Below are positions 1 to 10,379 of a stretch of 64,000 nucleotides of DNA, in pieces; positions within the stretch are counted from its first letter, which is position 1; each line of letters starts with the position of its first letter. Source of the DNA: Ianthella basta. Lineage: Eukaryota > Porifera > Demospongiae > Verongiida > Ianthellidae. The position numbers and the translations under genes are program-made. The stretch spans positions 478,501 through 542,500 of the forward strand of contig OZ025889.1 in the NCBI GenBank assembly GCA_964019415.1, read 5' to 3'. Below the pieces are notes generated by a model that was given only the letters and a program-made list of their open reading frames with translations, did not search any database and was not told the DNA's origin.

Positions 1-113
1 TGTTTGGTGACACCTGGACGCTGCCCAGTGCTGCTGATGAGGAGTGGAATTCTCTGAAAAGGCCTTCCAGCACAGTGGCAAACCTACAACCTTTCGTCAA
101 CCTGTATGCAGAG
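1..113 (+). CDS. Possible 3' part of an exon cut by the window edge
   Basis: From base 3 to base 113 one frame is open for 37 codons and ends in phase 0 at a strong splice donor (GAG followed by gtaagta). The peptide is polar, with a TWTLPSAADEEW segment, and contains no motif I recognise. Nothing downstream on the plus strand could be joined to it, so it may be a real internal exon of a gene lying to the left or a chance open frame. No function is proposed. Confidence 0.35.
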
Positions 114-923
114 GTAAGTATACCTTTTCTTGTCAAATCAGTTCCATATATAATGCGTGATTCCACATTTAACAATTTAAAATGTACCAAATTGCAATTA
201 TTGCTGCATTTTGCAGAATAAGTATTTCCCAAACCCTGCATGCCATGGACTGGCATGACTGCAAGTGCTCCTGCATTGTCTGTTGGTACTGTCTCTGCTG
301 TTGTGAATTATGCAACTCTCATTAATTGCCAGAGTGCATGCTAGCACCAGAGAGAGTGCTCAAAGCCATAATATAATCATTTGGACACAGACATTGCGAA
401 ATGTATTAGTGGAATGAGCATGCACCTGTTTTGAAATGGAATGAGCAGCCATTGATTGTGAAATGAACCAAGTACCTAATTGATTTACATTCCAGTAAGC
501 AGTCACAAGGCAAATCTTATTCACTTGTTTGGGTGGGACTCATGAACCCATCCAGGGCAGGCAGCCCCAAACTGGGCATGATGCACTAGGTTTACACTCA
601 CAGGGTTCAGATAATCTAATCCAACTGTAAACATATTTTGGTATACTGGTGAGCCCTGGCCACTCCCATCCATTGTGTAAATGGATTACCAGCTGGTAAG
701 GTACAGGTACAGGGCTGGGGCACTGAACTGCAGACCAAGTGAACCATGCAATAACCCCAGTAAACAGGTGCAGGGTGCAGCTATACAGAGAATACATACA
801 ATGAATTAATACACAGTTATTACACTACCCTACAGGATGTTATAATTTCAATTTACACTGCATGCACATGTGCACATAGTCACATACATAGCCGCATGGT
901 CTAGGGCAGGTTTGCTGGAAGGA

Positions 924-929
924 TATAAA
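924..929 (+). promoter_or_regulatory. TATA box of secreted gene copy 1
   Basis: GGATATAAAT lies about 60 bp upstream of the ATG at 984. The same box and the following 5' leader (ending CTTGTCTACACGT just before ATGATG) recur at the other copies, so the core promoter is part of the repeated unit. Confidence 0.7.
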
Positions 930-983
930 TAAGAGCCTCTTCCTTTGCAAGTAGCCTACCTTAACCAGTGCTTGTCTACACGT

Positions 984-1874
984 ATGATGAAGATGTTGTG
1001 GGGAATCACAGTGATACTCGTCTTCACTGCTGCAAGTGTCAAGGCAGATGATGTGCTCATTGATGTGATGGAAGATGAGCAGCTTGGAGGAGCATACTTC
1101 TCCAACACCTCTGATGGCTCCTGGTACATCAAATTCTCAGCCAAGGTGGAGGGGGAGGAGATTGCATCTGTTTGTGAGATAGTGAGTGCGAATGACAAGG
1201 AATTTCAAGCAGAATTGACAGAACTGAAGTTTCCTTACACAGACAAAAGCAACAGAAAGATTGACCACATGCAGACCAGAGTCGTCAGCTCTGCCAGAGC
1301 CACAGCCCAAGTTCTTGAGAGTTCTGAGTTTCTTCCCGCAACAATTGATGACATAGCTGAGGCTTACTGGGACATGGCTGATAGTTTGTCTGACAAGACT
1401 GTAGACATGGGAATGAATGAAATCCGTTTTGCTGTGATGTACCACAGCGTCATCATCCAGGCTGCCTTGAGAATCATGAAAGGTGCCAAGAACATGAAGG
1501 ACATCTGTGAAGTGTCTCCAAACTATGAAGCCACTGGAAGTAGCTCACTGTTTGTCTGTGCACAGGACCTGCCTCATCGGAAGCATTCATTGGTAACCCA
1601 GGAGCCTCGGCGACGATTTGACCGTCAAATATCCTGCTGGTCTGGGTATTGTCATCCGCACTGTCGTGCAAGTATTCGTCAATACTGTAATGCTAAATGT
1701 GGTGGCGGATTGCAGGGAAGTGATCCGGGATGCTGTAGTAACTACCCAGGGCTGTGTTGTCTTGCAAACAGTTTTTGTGCATGGCATGACGGAGAATGCA
1801 CTTGTTGTGGACCGTGGCATTGTGGGCCGCTTTGCAGGTGTGCGTCTCATTGCCCGCCAAGCCGAAAGTGCTAG
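984..1874 (+). CDS. Secreted cysteine-rich protein, copy 1 (full length, 296 aa)
   Basis: Single-exon gene. I place the start at 984 (MMKMLWG) because it opens a clear signal peptide ending near AASVKA, and because the leader in front of it is conserved in every copy. After the signal come about 190 residues without cysteine clusters (begins DDVLIDVMEDEQLGG, contains FAVMYHSVIIQAALRI), then a basic linker (EPRRRFDRQ) and a tail of about 75 residues with some 20 cysteines. The tail contains GCCSNYPGLCC, CAWHDGECTCC and CGPWHCGPLC. The pattern CC-x-NY-x-G ... HD ... C-x-CC-x2-W-x-C is shared by most copies. The HD within a cysteine cluster superficially recalls secreted phospholipase A2, but no calcium loop is present, so I do not assign that activity. 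I do not recognise the family. An extracellular role is inferred from the signal peptide and the likely disulphides. Confidence 0.85.
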   Translation: MMKMLWGITVILVFTAASVKADDVLIDVMEDEQLGGAYFSNTSDGSWYIKFSAKVEGEEIASVCEIVSANDKEFQAELTELKFPYTDKSNRKIDHMQTRVVSSARATAQVLESSEFLPATIDDIAEAYWDMADSLSDKTVDMGMNEIRFAVMYHSVIIQAALRIMKGAKNMKDICEVSPNYEATGSSSLFVCAQDLPHRKHSLVTQEPRRRFDRQISCWSGYCHPHCRASIRQYCNAKCGGGLQGSDPGCCSNYPGLCCLANSFCAWHDGECTCCGPWHCGPLCRCASHCPPSRKC

Positions 1875-3340
1875 AGATATCGATCCTAGGCACCAGAGAA
1901 TAAGTCCCACTTGTGTGGACTGTGTGGCTTCTCAAACTAAGAACACAGTGTAGTTCCAAGTTTGACAGCATACATGCATACATACTAAATTTCCTTCCAC
2001 TACATTTTCCACACAATCAGTCATAATTTCACATTTGACTGAATGTGATTCTCTTTGCTCTCATATGTACGCTCAATATATTCCAAATGTGACCATGCAC
2101 AGTGCGTATAATTTTGCACGTCTTTGAGCACTGTGAAAAGTGAATAACTAGCATTGCCCTTACCTATAGGCCTGCTGCATACAGTGAGTCAAATGCTGGC
2201 TAGAGCATGAAAGGTATAGCTGCTATGATGACAGTGAAACATTGGCCAATAACCTGAAGATGAAGGAAACAGCTGCAGTGGTGGTCAGCCGTAAAAATGG
2301 GAATCAAAAGGAGAGCTCTGTGTGCAGATACTTGCTCCATGAAAACAATTAGACAGCTGACGACTCTGACCCTTGGAGAACTTTCCCAGTTCGCTCTTTG
2401 TATACAGTCACTGAGTGAGCATTTGCAATTGGTGCTGTAGTTTGGCCAGCTGGAGTATGTGCAAACAGTTTAAATGAACTAACAACCATGCCTAATTGTA
2501 TGCACGTGGGCTTGGCACATGGTATAATTACAAATAGCCATAAGCACACATCGTGCAGTGCAATGAGAACAATAATCTATCAGTACAATGCGTGTTGTGA
2601 ATGTGGTCACATCCAGGAAACAAGATGAACAACCATTAAATGTACCAGCATGTACTGGTATAATGAGAGTTACATTAATTTTACAGTTTACCTCAGAGAC
2701 AATGCAGCAAACACGACATGAGCAATATTGCTATCATGCCAGTGGCTATGGCAATCTAGTACTCTTTGGAAACTTTAATGTCAGTTGTAGTGTCATCATT
2801 GGTAAAAACACTTGCAAAACGGAAACAATTCTCTGGATAGGTGATGCAGGAGAAGCCACCGGTTGGGCAGTTCAAGGCATGCTCAATGCTGAATGGCTTT
2901 CTATGCCCATGATCCACCATACAGGACACAAGCTCTTGTGAAACAGTGGCACGAGCATGCAGCTGTTGATATGAACAGGCCCCACCAAGTGCCTAATCAA
3001 TTCGCTGTCTTTACATTGTCACAAGCTCTTAATGACAGGTGAACCCAGGGCCAGCACCCAGGGCATACCTAGTTGCATGGTTTACAGACCAGTGAACACT
3101 CACAGGGTTCAGATAATCTAATTCAGGTATGAACATAACTTTGCTGTGTAGGCAGCACTGGTGAACCCAGCCAGCCATCACATAGCTGTACAAACAGATT
3201 ACCAGCTGGCAAGGCACAAGGTACAAGCACTGAACTGGGAGCCAAGTGAAAGAGGAATGACCTCCGTAAAACAGACCAGTAATCAATTAATACAATATTT
3301 TATACTACTGTATATATATATATACAGGTTGATGGTCTAG
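1875..3340. other. Spacer between secreted gene copies 1 and 2
   Basis: AT-rich 3' flank followed by the repeated upstream module (about 3020-3340). No open frame here has coding features, and none is conserved between array units. Confidence 0.6.
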
Positions 3341-3420
3341 AGCAAGTTTGCTGGAAGGATATATATAGAGGGCATCGTCCTGCACAAGTAGCCTACCTTA
3401 ACCAGCGCTTGTCTACACGT

Positions 3421-3690
3421 ATGATGAAGATGTTGTGGGGAATTGCAGTGATACTCGTCTTCACTACTGCAAGCATCAAGGCAGACGATGTGCTCATTGA
3501 TGTGATGGAAGATGAAGACTGGAGACCTGGGACAAACAAGGTCTGTTTTGCCGTGATGTACCACAGCGTCATCATCCAGGCTGCCTTGAGAATCATGAAA
3601 GGTGCCAAGAATACAAAGGACATCTGTGAAGTATCCCCTGACTATGAGGCCACTGGAAGCTGTACTGTGTATGCATTGAGCCTCTTTTAA
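3421..3690 (+). pseudogene. Secreted protein copy 2, internally deleted (89 codons)
   Basis: The signal peptide and first 15 mature residues (DDVLIDVMEDE) are intact. An internal deletion then joins them directly to the KVCFAVMYHSVIIQ helix segment, removing about 100 codons of the N-terminal domain. The frame stops at 3690, shortly after SPDYEATGSC, so the whole cysteine-rich tail is lost. The TATA-like box (about 3359-3366) and leader remain, so it may still be transcribed, but the product would lack most of the domain. Most likely a deletion pseudogene; a short secreted product cannot be excluded. Confidence 0.8.
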
Positions 3691-4346
3691 ATACAAAAAT
3701 ACAATAGCTCGGATCATTTATACATTATGATGATCCCATGGCATCTTGAGCTCATTGGATTAATGTATATTATATGTTATATATATAGCTTCCCATAATG
3801 ATATTCATGAAGCTTACACAGCTTTGCAAGCTAGAGCTAGACACAGATGATGCAAATATAGCAGCACAAACAGAATTAAAACCAAGTCCACCAAGTGCTT
3901 AATTGATTTACTGTCCAGGAAACAGTGGTGCAGACATTGAAAGTGAACCAAGTGCAAATCTTAATTAGCTGTGTGGGTGGGACTGGTGAACCCAAGACCA
4001 GTCCTGGCCCACATGACATTAGGTAATCGGTTTATACAATCTAATACAAAGTCACAGGGTACAGTTAATCTAATTCAAGTGTGAAAATATGCTGCACTGG
4101 TTAACCAGCTAGCCATATCACATTACAAAATGGAATGCCAGCTGGCAGCATGCAGCCACTGAACTGAGCTGCAAACCACATGACAGAAGCCGTTAGCACT
4201 GTAAACATGGGCAGGATGCAGCTTTACAGTGAATATGACGAATTAATACATAATACACTACCCTCTACAGACATAATAAGAATTCACTAACACTGTACAC
4301 ACATGTCACATTTATATGTAGCCCATGGTCTATAGGGAAGAAAGGA

Positions 4347-4353
4347 TATAAAA
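4347..4353 (+). promoter_or_regulatory. TATA box of secreted gene copy 3
   Basis: GGATATAAAAGAGAGG stands about 55 bp before the ATG at 4407, in a block nearly identical to the one upstream of copy 4 (8167-8173). Confidence 0.7.
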
Positions 4354-4406
4354 GAGAGGATCACCCTGCACAAGTAGCTTTCCTTAACCAGTGCTTGTCT
4401 ACACGT

Positions 4407-5297
4407 ATGATGAAGATGTTGTTGGGAATTGCAGTGATACTCATCTTCACTTCTGCAAGTGTCATGGCAGATGATGTGCTCATTGATGTGATGGAAGATG
4501 AGCAGCTTGGAGGAGCATACTTCTCAAACACTTCTGATGGCTCCTGGTACATCAAATTCTCTGCCAAAGTGGATGGGGAGGAGATTGTATCCATTTGTGA
4601 GATAGTGAGCGCGGATGATGAGGAATTCCATGCAGAATTGACAGAACTGAAGTTTCCTTACACAGACAAAGGCAACAGAAAGATTGACCACATGCAGACC
4701 AGAGTCGTCAGCTCTGCCAGAGACACAGCCCAAGTTCTTGAGAGTTCTGAGCTTCTTCCTGCAGCAGTTGATGACATAGCTGACGCTTTCTGGGACATGG
4801 CTGACAGTCTGGCCAAGAAGACTGCAGACATGGGAAAGAATGAAATTCGTTTTGCCGTGATGTACCACAGCGTCATCATTCAGGCTGCCTTGAGAATCAT
4901 GAAAGGTGCCAAGAACACGAAGGACATCTGTGAAGTGTCCCCAGACTATGAGGCCACTGGAAGCAGCTCACTGTTCATCTGTGTGCAGGACCTGCCTCAT
5001 CTGAAGCATTCATTGATAACCCAGGAACCTCGGCGACGATTTGACCGTCAATTAGCCTGCTGGGGGTATTGCCTTCCAAATTGTCGTGCAAGTATTCGTC
5101 AGTACTGTAATGCCAATTGTGGTGACGGGTTGCAGGGAAGTGATTGGGGATGCTGTAGTAACTACCCAGGGCTGTGTTGTCTTGCAAACAGATTATGTCG
5201 ATGGCATGATGAAGCTTGCACCTGCTGTGCCCACTGGTGGTGTCTCTGGGGATGCAAATGTGACTCTCACTGCCCGCCAAGTTTTGATTGTGACTGA
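4407..5297 (+). CDS. Secreted cysteine-rich protein, copy 3 (full length, 296 aa)
   Basis: Same architecture and length as copy 1: signal peptide (MMKMLLGIAVILIF, cleavage near SVMA), conserved N-terminal domain, basic linker, cysteine-rich tail. The N-terminal domain differs from copy 1 at few positions. The tail keeps every cysteine of the core (GCCSNYPGLCC, CRWHDEACTCC) but changes much of what lies between, ending HWWCLWGCKCDSHCPP instead of PWHCGPLCRCASHCPP. Both copies carry an extra cysteine block, RASIRQYCNA, before the core, which copy 4 lacks. Intronless and intact; promoter as in the other copies. Family not recognised. Confidence 0.85.
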   Translation: MMKMLLGIAVILIFTSASVMADDVLIDVMEDEQLGGAYFSNTSDGSWYIKFSAKVDGEEIVSICEIVSADDEEFHAELTELKFPYTDKGNRKIDHMQTRVVSSARDTAQVLESSELLPAAVDDIADAFWDMADSLAKKTADMGKNEIRFAVMYHSVIIQAALRIMKGAKNTKDICEVSPDYEATGSSSLFICVQDLPHLKHSLITQEPRRRFDRQLACWGYCLPNCRASIRQYCNANCGDGLQGSDWGCCSNYPGLCCLANRLCRWHDEACTCCAHWWCLWGCKCDSHCPPSFDCD

Positions 5298-6640
5298 GCC
5301 GGGTACTAGAAAGTACAATCCACTTGTGAGGACATGTAGTAAAGGACAATTATTTGAAACTGTTTTCTTATTTGTCATTTAAAGGGACATTGTATAGTTC
5401 CAAGTTTGACTATATGCATACATATTGCACTGTATATGTACGTACCTTTCGTCCACTACATTTTGTTCACATAATCAGTCACGATTGCATTTTTGACTGC
5501 ATGCACATTGATTTTGGCCTCATGTGTAAGGTGAATGAATCATGTTCCATTCATTGGATTTGTTGCTGGCATGTCGCTTCATTTGCAGTTCATACTCCAG
5601 CCCCATTGCATGTAGTTGATGGCTATCTAGTACAATGTGGCATCATGGCAACTTTGACACCATCAAAGAAGCAATCCCTTAGCTTGCTTCCAATTTCTCA
5701 TTCATGCATTAATCTTGGATGTCAGTTCTTAGACTAGTATCATCATTATTGATCACAATTCCCAAAGGCAGCTACTCTCCTGATGGATAGATTCTGTAGG
5801 ACTGGCTGCACAAAGACACTATACTGCACCTCATGCAGTCATGAGGCTGCATGGCTCATTGTGCCAAATGATAGCAATGAAAAGGCTACCAGTTGGGCAA
5901 CTCAAGACATGCTCTATTCTGAATGGCTTTACATTAGCATACAATCAAATGCAAGCTAGACACAGATGCTGTGAAATAGTGGCACATGCATGCAGATTTA
6001 TAGTCATAGTGTCAGAATTAATGAACCGAGTCCACTGAGAACCTAATTGATTACTGTCAAGGGTAACAGTTGCAGAGTGCAGGCATTGAATAGGATTCAA
6101 GTGCAAATTTCTTAATCAGTAGTGTGGGTGGGACTGGTGAACGCAAGGCCAGCTACATATAGCATAAAGTATAATTGGCTTAACGTCTAATACAAAGTCA
6201 CAGGGTATACGAATAATATCTCATTTAAGTGTAAAATATGCAGCACTCGTCAACCAGCTGCAGCCAGCCATCACATTACATAAATGGATTACCAGCTGGC
6301 AGACGCAGCCACTGAACTGAATTGTAAACCAAGTGGATGAAGCTATAAGCACAGTTAACAGGTACAGTGTGCAGCTGCACGTACAAGGAATAGAGGTATG
6401 CACCTACCAAATACATAGTGAATTAATATACAATACACAGGCATAATAAGAATTTAATTAACACTGTACACATAGTCACATGCAGTTAAGCTATATAACA
6501 GTCACAAGGCAAATCATATTCACTTGTTTGGGTGGGACTCATGAACCCATCCGGGGCAGACAGCCCCCAACTGGGCATGATGCACTAGGTTTACACTCAC
6601 AGGGTTCAGATAATCTAATCCATGCAAGTGTGAAAATATT
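5298..6640. other. Spacer with two upstream modules
   Basis: 3' flank of copy 3, then two successive copies of the array's upstream module (about 6040-6470 and 6500-6640). The second runs straight into the decayed gene fragment at about 6655, with no signal peptide between, so the 5' part of that unit was deleted. Confidence 0.55.
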
Positions 6641-6654
6641 TTGCCATGTGGGCA

Positions 6655-7010
6655 CCCTAAGAATCATGAATGGTGCCAAGAGTACAAAGATTGTCTGTGA
6701 AGTGTCTCCAGAGTATGAGGCCATGCACTGGAAGCAGTGTGCTGTTCACCTGTGTCCGGGACCAGCCTCAATATATACTCATTGGAAGCTGTCACACGTG
6801 AATGAAGAGGCCTTTGACTCGATGAATATATAGATGATTTGGTGGTGGATTGGGTGGAAGGAACATTGGCTGTTGTAGTATTAACGGTGTTATTTTGCAC
6901 ACAGGGGGTGCAGACAGCCTGATATAGCTTGCACCTGCTGTGACCACTGGCATTGTGGACCTGCTGCAGATGCATCAATTGCCATGGTACATGTCGTGAC
7001 TCAGCCTAAG
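6655..7010 (+). pseudogene. Decayed secreted protein copy (3' part only)
   Basis: The sequence resumes inside the N-terminal domain (RIMNGAKSTK...CEVSPEYEA) and continues, with frame breaks and stops, to recognisable traces of the cysteine tail: ttggctgttgtagtat near 6870 and a segment equal to C-TCC-xHW near 6928-6955. The frame at the start ends at 6833. There is no signal peptide or promoter directly in front. Confidence 0.7.
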
Positions 7011-7029
7011 CACCAGAGCACAAGCCCCT

Positions 7030-8160
7030 CTTGTGCATGTGGACATGCGGAAGTGAACAATTGTCTGAAACTTTTTTCTTCTCATTTTAATGTACCATGT
7101 AGTTCCAAACAGCATACATGCATACATAATTTTCTTCTACTAGTTTTTCTCACATAATCAGTCATCACTTCATACAGTATTTAACTGTACACAATTGTCT
7201 TTTGGTCTCACGTAGCTAAATGTATAATCAATACATTCCAAATGTGCCACACTATGGACGTATGTCCTTGAGTACTGTAGAATGGGAAGGACTAGCAGGA
7301 GCATTGCCTTTAGCAGACTCACCAGCTACAGTGAGTTGTGCACTGAATTGTGCATGAAATTAGTTTCTATGGCAACAAGGAGTCTAAGCTCAATCTTTGG
7401 CAAACAACCAAAGATGGATGGAGTGATGGTGGTCAACTGCAAATTGGAAGCCAATTGCTCCATGCATATCTAAACACACACTCCATGAGAACACTATAAG
7501 ACAGTATACATTAATTTTGAACTGTAGGACATTTCCACCATCCCTACATCTGCCCTTGTTTTTGGAGGAAACATTTTTACGCACCTTTATATATAGCTTC
7601 CCATAATGATATTCATGAAGCTTGCACATGCAGCTTCACAAGCTTGAGCTAGACACAGATGTTGTGAAGTATTGGTACAAACAGAATTACTAGGAACCAA
7701 GTCCACCAAGTGCTTAATTGATTTACTGTCCAGGAAACAGTCACAAGGTGCAGACATTGAAAGTGAACCAAGTGCAAATCTTAATTAGTTGTGTGGGTGG
7801 GACTGGTGAACCCAAGACCAGTCCTGGCCCACATGACATTAGGTAATCGGTTTACACAGTCTAATACAAAGTCACAGGGTACAGGTAATCTAATTCAAGT
7901 GTGAAAATATGCTGCACTGGTGAACCAGCTAGCCATATCACATTACAAAATGGAATGCCAGCTGGCAGCATGCAGCCACTGAACTGAACTGCAAACCACA
8001 TGACTGAAGCTGAAAGCACAGTAAACATGGGCAGGATGCAGCTTTACAGTGAATATGACGAATTAATACATAATACACTACCCTCTACAGACATAATAAG
8101 AATTCACTAACACTGTACACACATGTCACATTTATATGTAGCCCATGGTCTATAGGGAAG
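7030..8160. other. Spacer with upstream module of copy 4
   Basis: No credible gene. From about 7590 it is nearly identical to 3800-4340 upstream of copy 3 (tatagcttcccataatgat onward), so the copy 3 and copy 4 units are the most recent duplicates in the array. Confidence 0.6.
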
Positions 8161-8166
8161 AAAGGA

Positions 8167-8173
8167 TATAAAA
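8167..8173 (+). promoter_or_regulatory. TATA box of secreted gene copy 4
   Basis: Same GGATATAAAAGAG box as copy 3, about 55 bp before the ATG at 8227. Confidence 0.7.
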
Positions 8174-8226
8174 GAGAGGATCACCCTGCACAAGTAGCTT
8201 TCCTTAACCAGTGCTTGTCTACACGT

Positions 8227-9054
8227 ATGATGAAGATGTTGTGGGGAATTGCAGTGATACTCATCTTCACTTCTGCAAGTGTCAAGGCAGATGATGTGCT
8301 CATTGATGTGATGGAAGATGAGCAGCTTGGAGGAGCATACTTCTCCAACACCTCTGATGGCTCCTGGTACATCAAATTCTCAGCCAAGGTGGATGGGGAG
8401 GAGATTGCATCTGTTTGTGAGATAGTGAGCACGGATGATGAGGAATTCCATGCAGAATTGACAGAACTGAAGTTTCCTTACACAGACAAAGGCAACAGGA
8501 AAATTGACCACATGCACACCAGAGTCATCAGCTCTGCCAGAGCCACAGCCCAAGTTCTTGAGAGTTCTGAGCTTCTTCCTGCGGCAGTTGATGACATAGC
8601 TGAGGCTTACTGGGACATGGCTGATAGTCTGGCCAAGAAGACTGCAGACATGGGAAAGAATGAAATCCGTTTTGCTGTGATGTACCACAGCGTCATCATC
8701 CAGGCTGCCTTGAGAATCATAGAAGGTGCCAAGTCCTCTAAGGACATCTGTGAAGTATCCCCAGACTATGAGGCCACTGGAAGCAGCTCACTGTTCATCT
8801 GTGTGCAGGATCTGCCTCAATATCCATTGGTACCCCTCAAACGTGAACGAAGAGGTATTCTTGACTGGGTTCACAGAAACCTTGGTGGCGGAAAGAAAGG
8901 AAGTGACATTGGCTGTTGTGGAAATTACCCAGGACGGTGCTATTTTGCAAACCCTATTTGTGAATGGCATGATAGAGCCTGTAGCTGCTGTCACCGCTGG
9001 TGGTGCCTGTGGGCATGCCAGTGCACCTATTGCCGCGGTACATGTGGCAAATGA
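8227..9054 (+). CDS. Secreted cysteine-rich protein, copy 4 (275 aa)
   Basis: Signal peptide and N-terminal domain are almost identical to copy 3. After CVQDLPQ the sequence departs: the linker is KRERRGILDWVHRN, and the RASIRQYC cysteine block of copies 1 and 3 is missing. The core remains as GCCGNYPGRC, CEWHDRACSCC and WWCLWACQC, with a short different end (YCRGTCGK). The protein is thus shorter with fewer cysteines. Intronless, intact, same promoter module. The contrast between a nearly frozen N-terminal domain and a changing tail is the family's main feature. Function unknown. Confidence 0.85.
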   Translation: MMKMLWGIAVILIFTSASVKADDVLIDVMEDEQLGGAYFSNTSDGSWYIKFSAKVDGEEIASVCEIVSTDDEEFHAELTELKFPYTDKGNRKIDHMHTRVISSARATAQVLESSELLPAAVDDIAEAYWDMADSLAKKTADMGKNEIRFAVMYHSVIIQAALRIIEGAKSSKDICEVSPDYEATGSSSLFICVQDLPQYPLVPLKRERRGILDWVHRNLGGGKKGSDIGCCGNYPGRCYFANPICEWHDRACSCCHRWWCLWACQCTYCRGTCGK

Positions 9055-10230
9055 GCCTAAACACCAGAGAGTGTGCTTCACTTGTGCAGAAATGCAGAAA
9101 AAGACAATTGTTTGAACTGCTTTCTTGTCATTTAAAGGAACATTGTGTAGTACCAAGTTGACTGCATGCATACACAATCACTCATACTTTCTTCCATATA
9201 TTTTTCTCACTTTATCAGTCATCATTTTGTTTCTGACTGCATTGTATCTTTGATCTCATGTGTAGGACGAATGAATCATGTTCCATTTATTGGATTTGTT
9301 GCTGGTATGTCACTTTGTGTGCAATTTGTGCTTCCAATTGCATTCAGTTAGCTATAGTGCATGTGGCACCACGGCAGTTTGATACTGTATATGGAGTGAA
9401 CACCTTGGCAGCCATTTTGAATCTACGAAAAATGTACGGGACGCATATAGGAAGTATGCACGGGACCTCCTCTACAGGACGCACTACACCTCCCTGGACC
9501 CTCCTACATGGCTTGCCGAAGGCGGGCATTGCAGCTAGTACACCTATAAGTCATGCATCCTGGGCCAGTTCTCTCCTTCAGCTCACTGCATGTACTGGAT
9601 GCATGATGAAGAAGCCACCATTCAGTGGAGCAACTCAAGGAATGCTCAATGCTGAACTGCTTTCCACTTGCTCACACTCATATGCATGAGACCCAAGCTG
9701 TTGTGAAATAGAAGAATGAGCAGCTGTTGAAATGAACCAAGCCCACTAAGTGCCAATTGATTACTGTCCTGTAAACAGTCACAAGGTGAAGGCATTGAAA
9801 TGTAAACAAAGTGTAAAGCAAATCTTAATGAGTTGTTTGGGTGTGATTGATGAACCAAGGCCAGCCCGTAGCATTGTATACACTTGGCTTACAGATCAGT
9901 AAGCAGTCGCAAGGTACAGGTAATCTAATCCAAGTCGAGATCTGAAAAATATGAAAACATTTGCTGTGTGGGCAGCACTGGTGAACCCAAGGCCAGCCAA
10001 CACATTATGGTAAATGGACTACCAGCTGGTAACAGGCTCTGAACTGTGAACCAAGAGAAAGATGCACCAATCCCAGTTTATACATACCAGTAAACAGGTG
10101 CAGGGTGTAGCTATACAGTGCATGAATACATAATGAATTAGTACATAATTATTACACTACCCTACAGGTATATTGAATATTCAATAAACACTGCACACAA
10201 AATATGTCTTGTATGTAGCTGCATGGTCTG
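9055..10230. other. Spacer between copy 4 and copy 5 remnant
   Basis: 3' flank of copy 4, about 400 bp of unique sequence (9360-9700), then an upstream module (about 9740-10230). No supported gene. Confidence 0.55.
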
Positions 10231-10231
10231 G

Positions 10232-10335
10232 AGGGATACAAAAGAGAGCGATATCCTGCACATGTATAGCCTATAACTACCTGAACCAGAGCTTGTCTAC
10301 AGGCTTAATGAAAGATGTTGTGTGTGGAATTAAAG
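10232..10335 (+). pseudogene. Promoter and leader remnant of secreted gene copy 5
   Basis: A degenerate TATA box (GGGATACAAAAGAG) and the family leader (agcttgtctaca) are followed by an altered start (cttaatgaaagatgttgtg) and about ten codons of the signal peptide. The similarity then stops, and from about 10390 the sequence matches ERCC5-unit intron DNA. The rest of this copy was replaced by a rearrangement. Confidence 0.7.
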
Positions 10336-10379
10336 TGTTGCCCCACAAACAAAGTCCCACAAACACAACAATGTCTCAC

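Noticed and set aside
1705-1874. Phospholipase A2 domain in the secreted family (HD within cysteines)
   Set aside because: The calcium-binding loop and the usual CC-x2-HD-x-C order are not present; only the HD and cysteine richness are shared.
1618-1953. Overlapping open frame in the cysteine-rich tail of secreted copies 1, 3 and 4
   Set aside because: The alternative frame is open in three copies, but cysteine codons (TGT, TGC) read one base later give valine- and alanine-type codons and few stops. Conservation follows the cysteine frame.
9258-9689. 143-codon plus-strand frame downstream of secreted copy 4
   Set aside because: Overlaps array spacer, with no signal peptide, homology or conservation in the equivalent place of other units.
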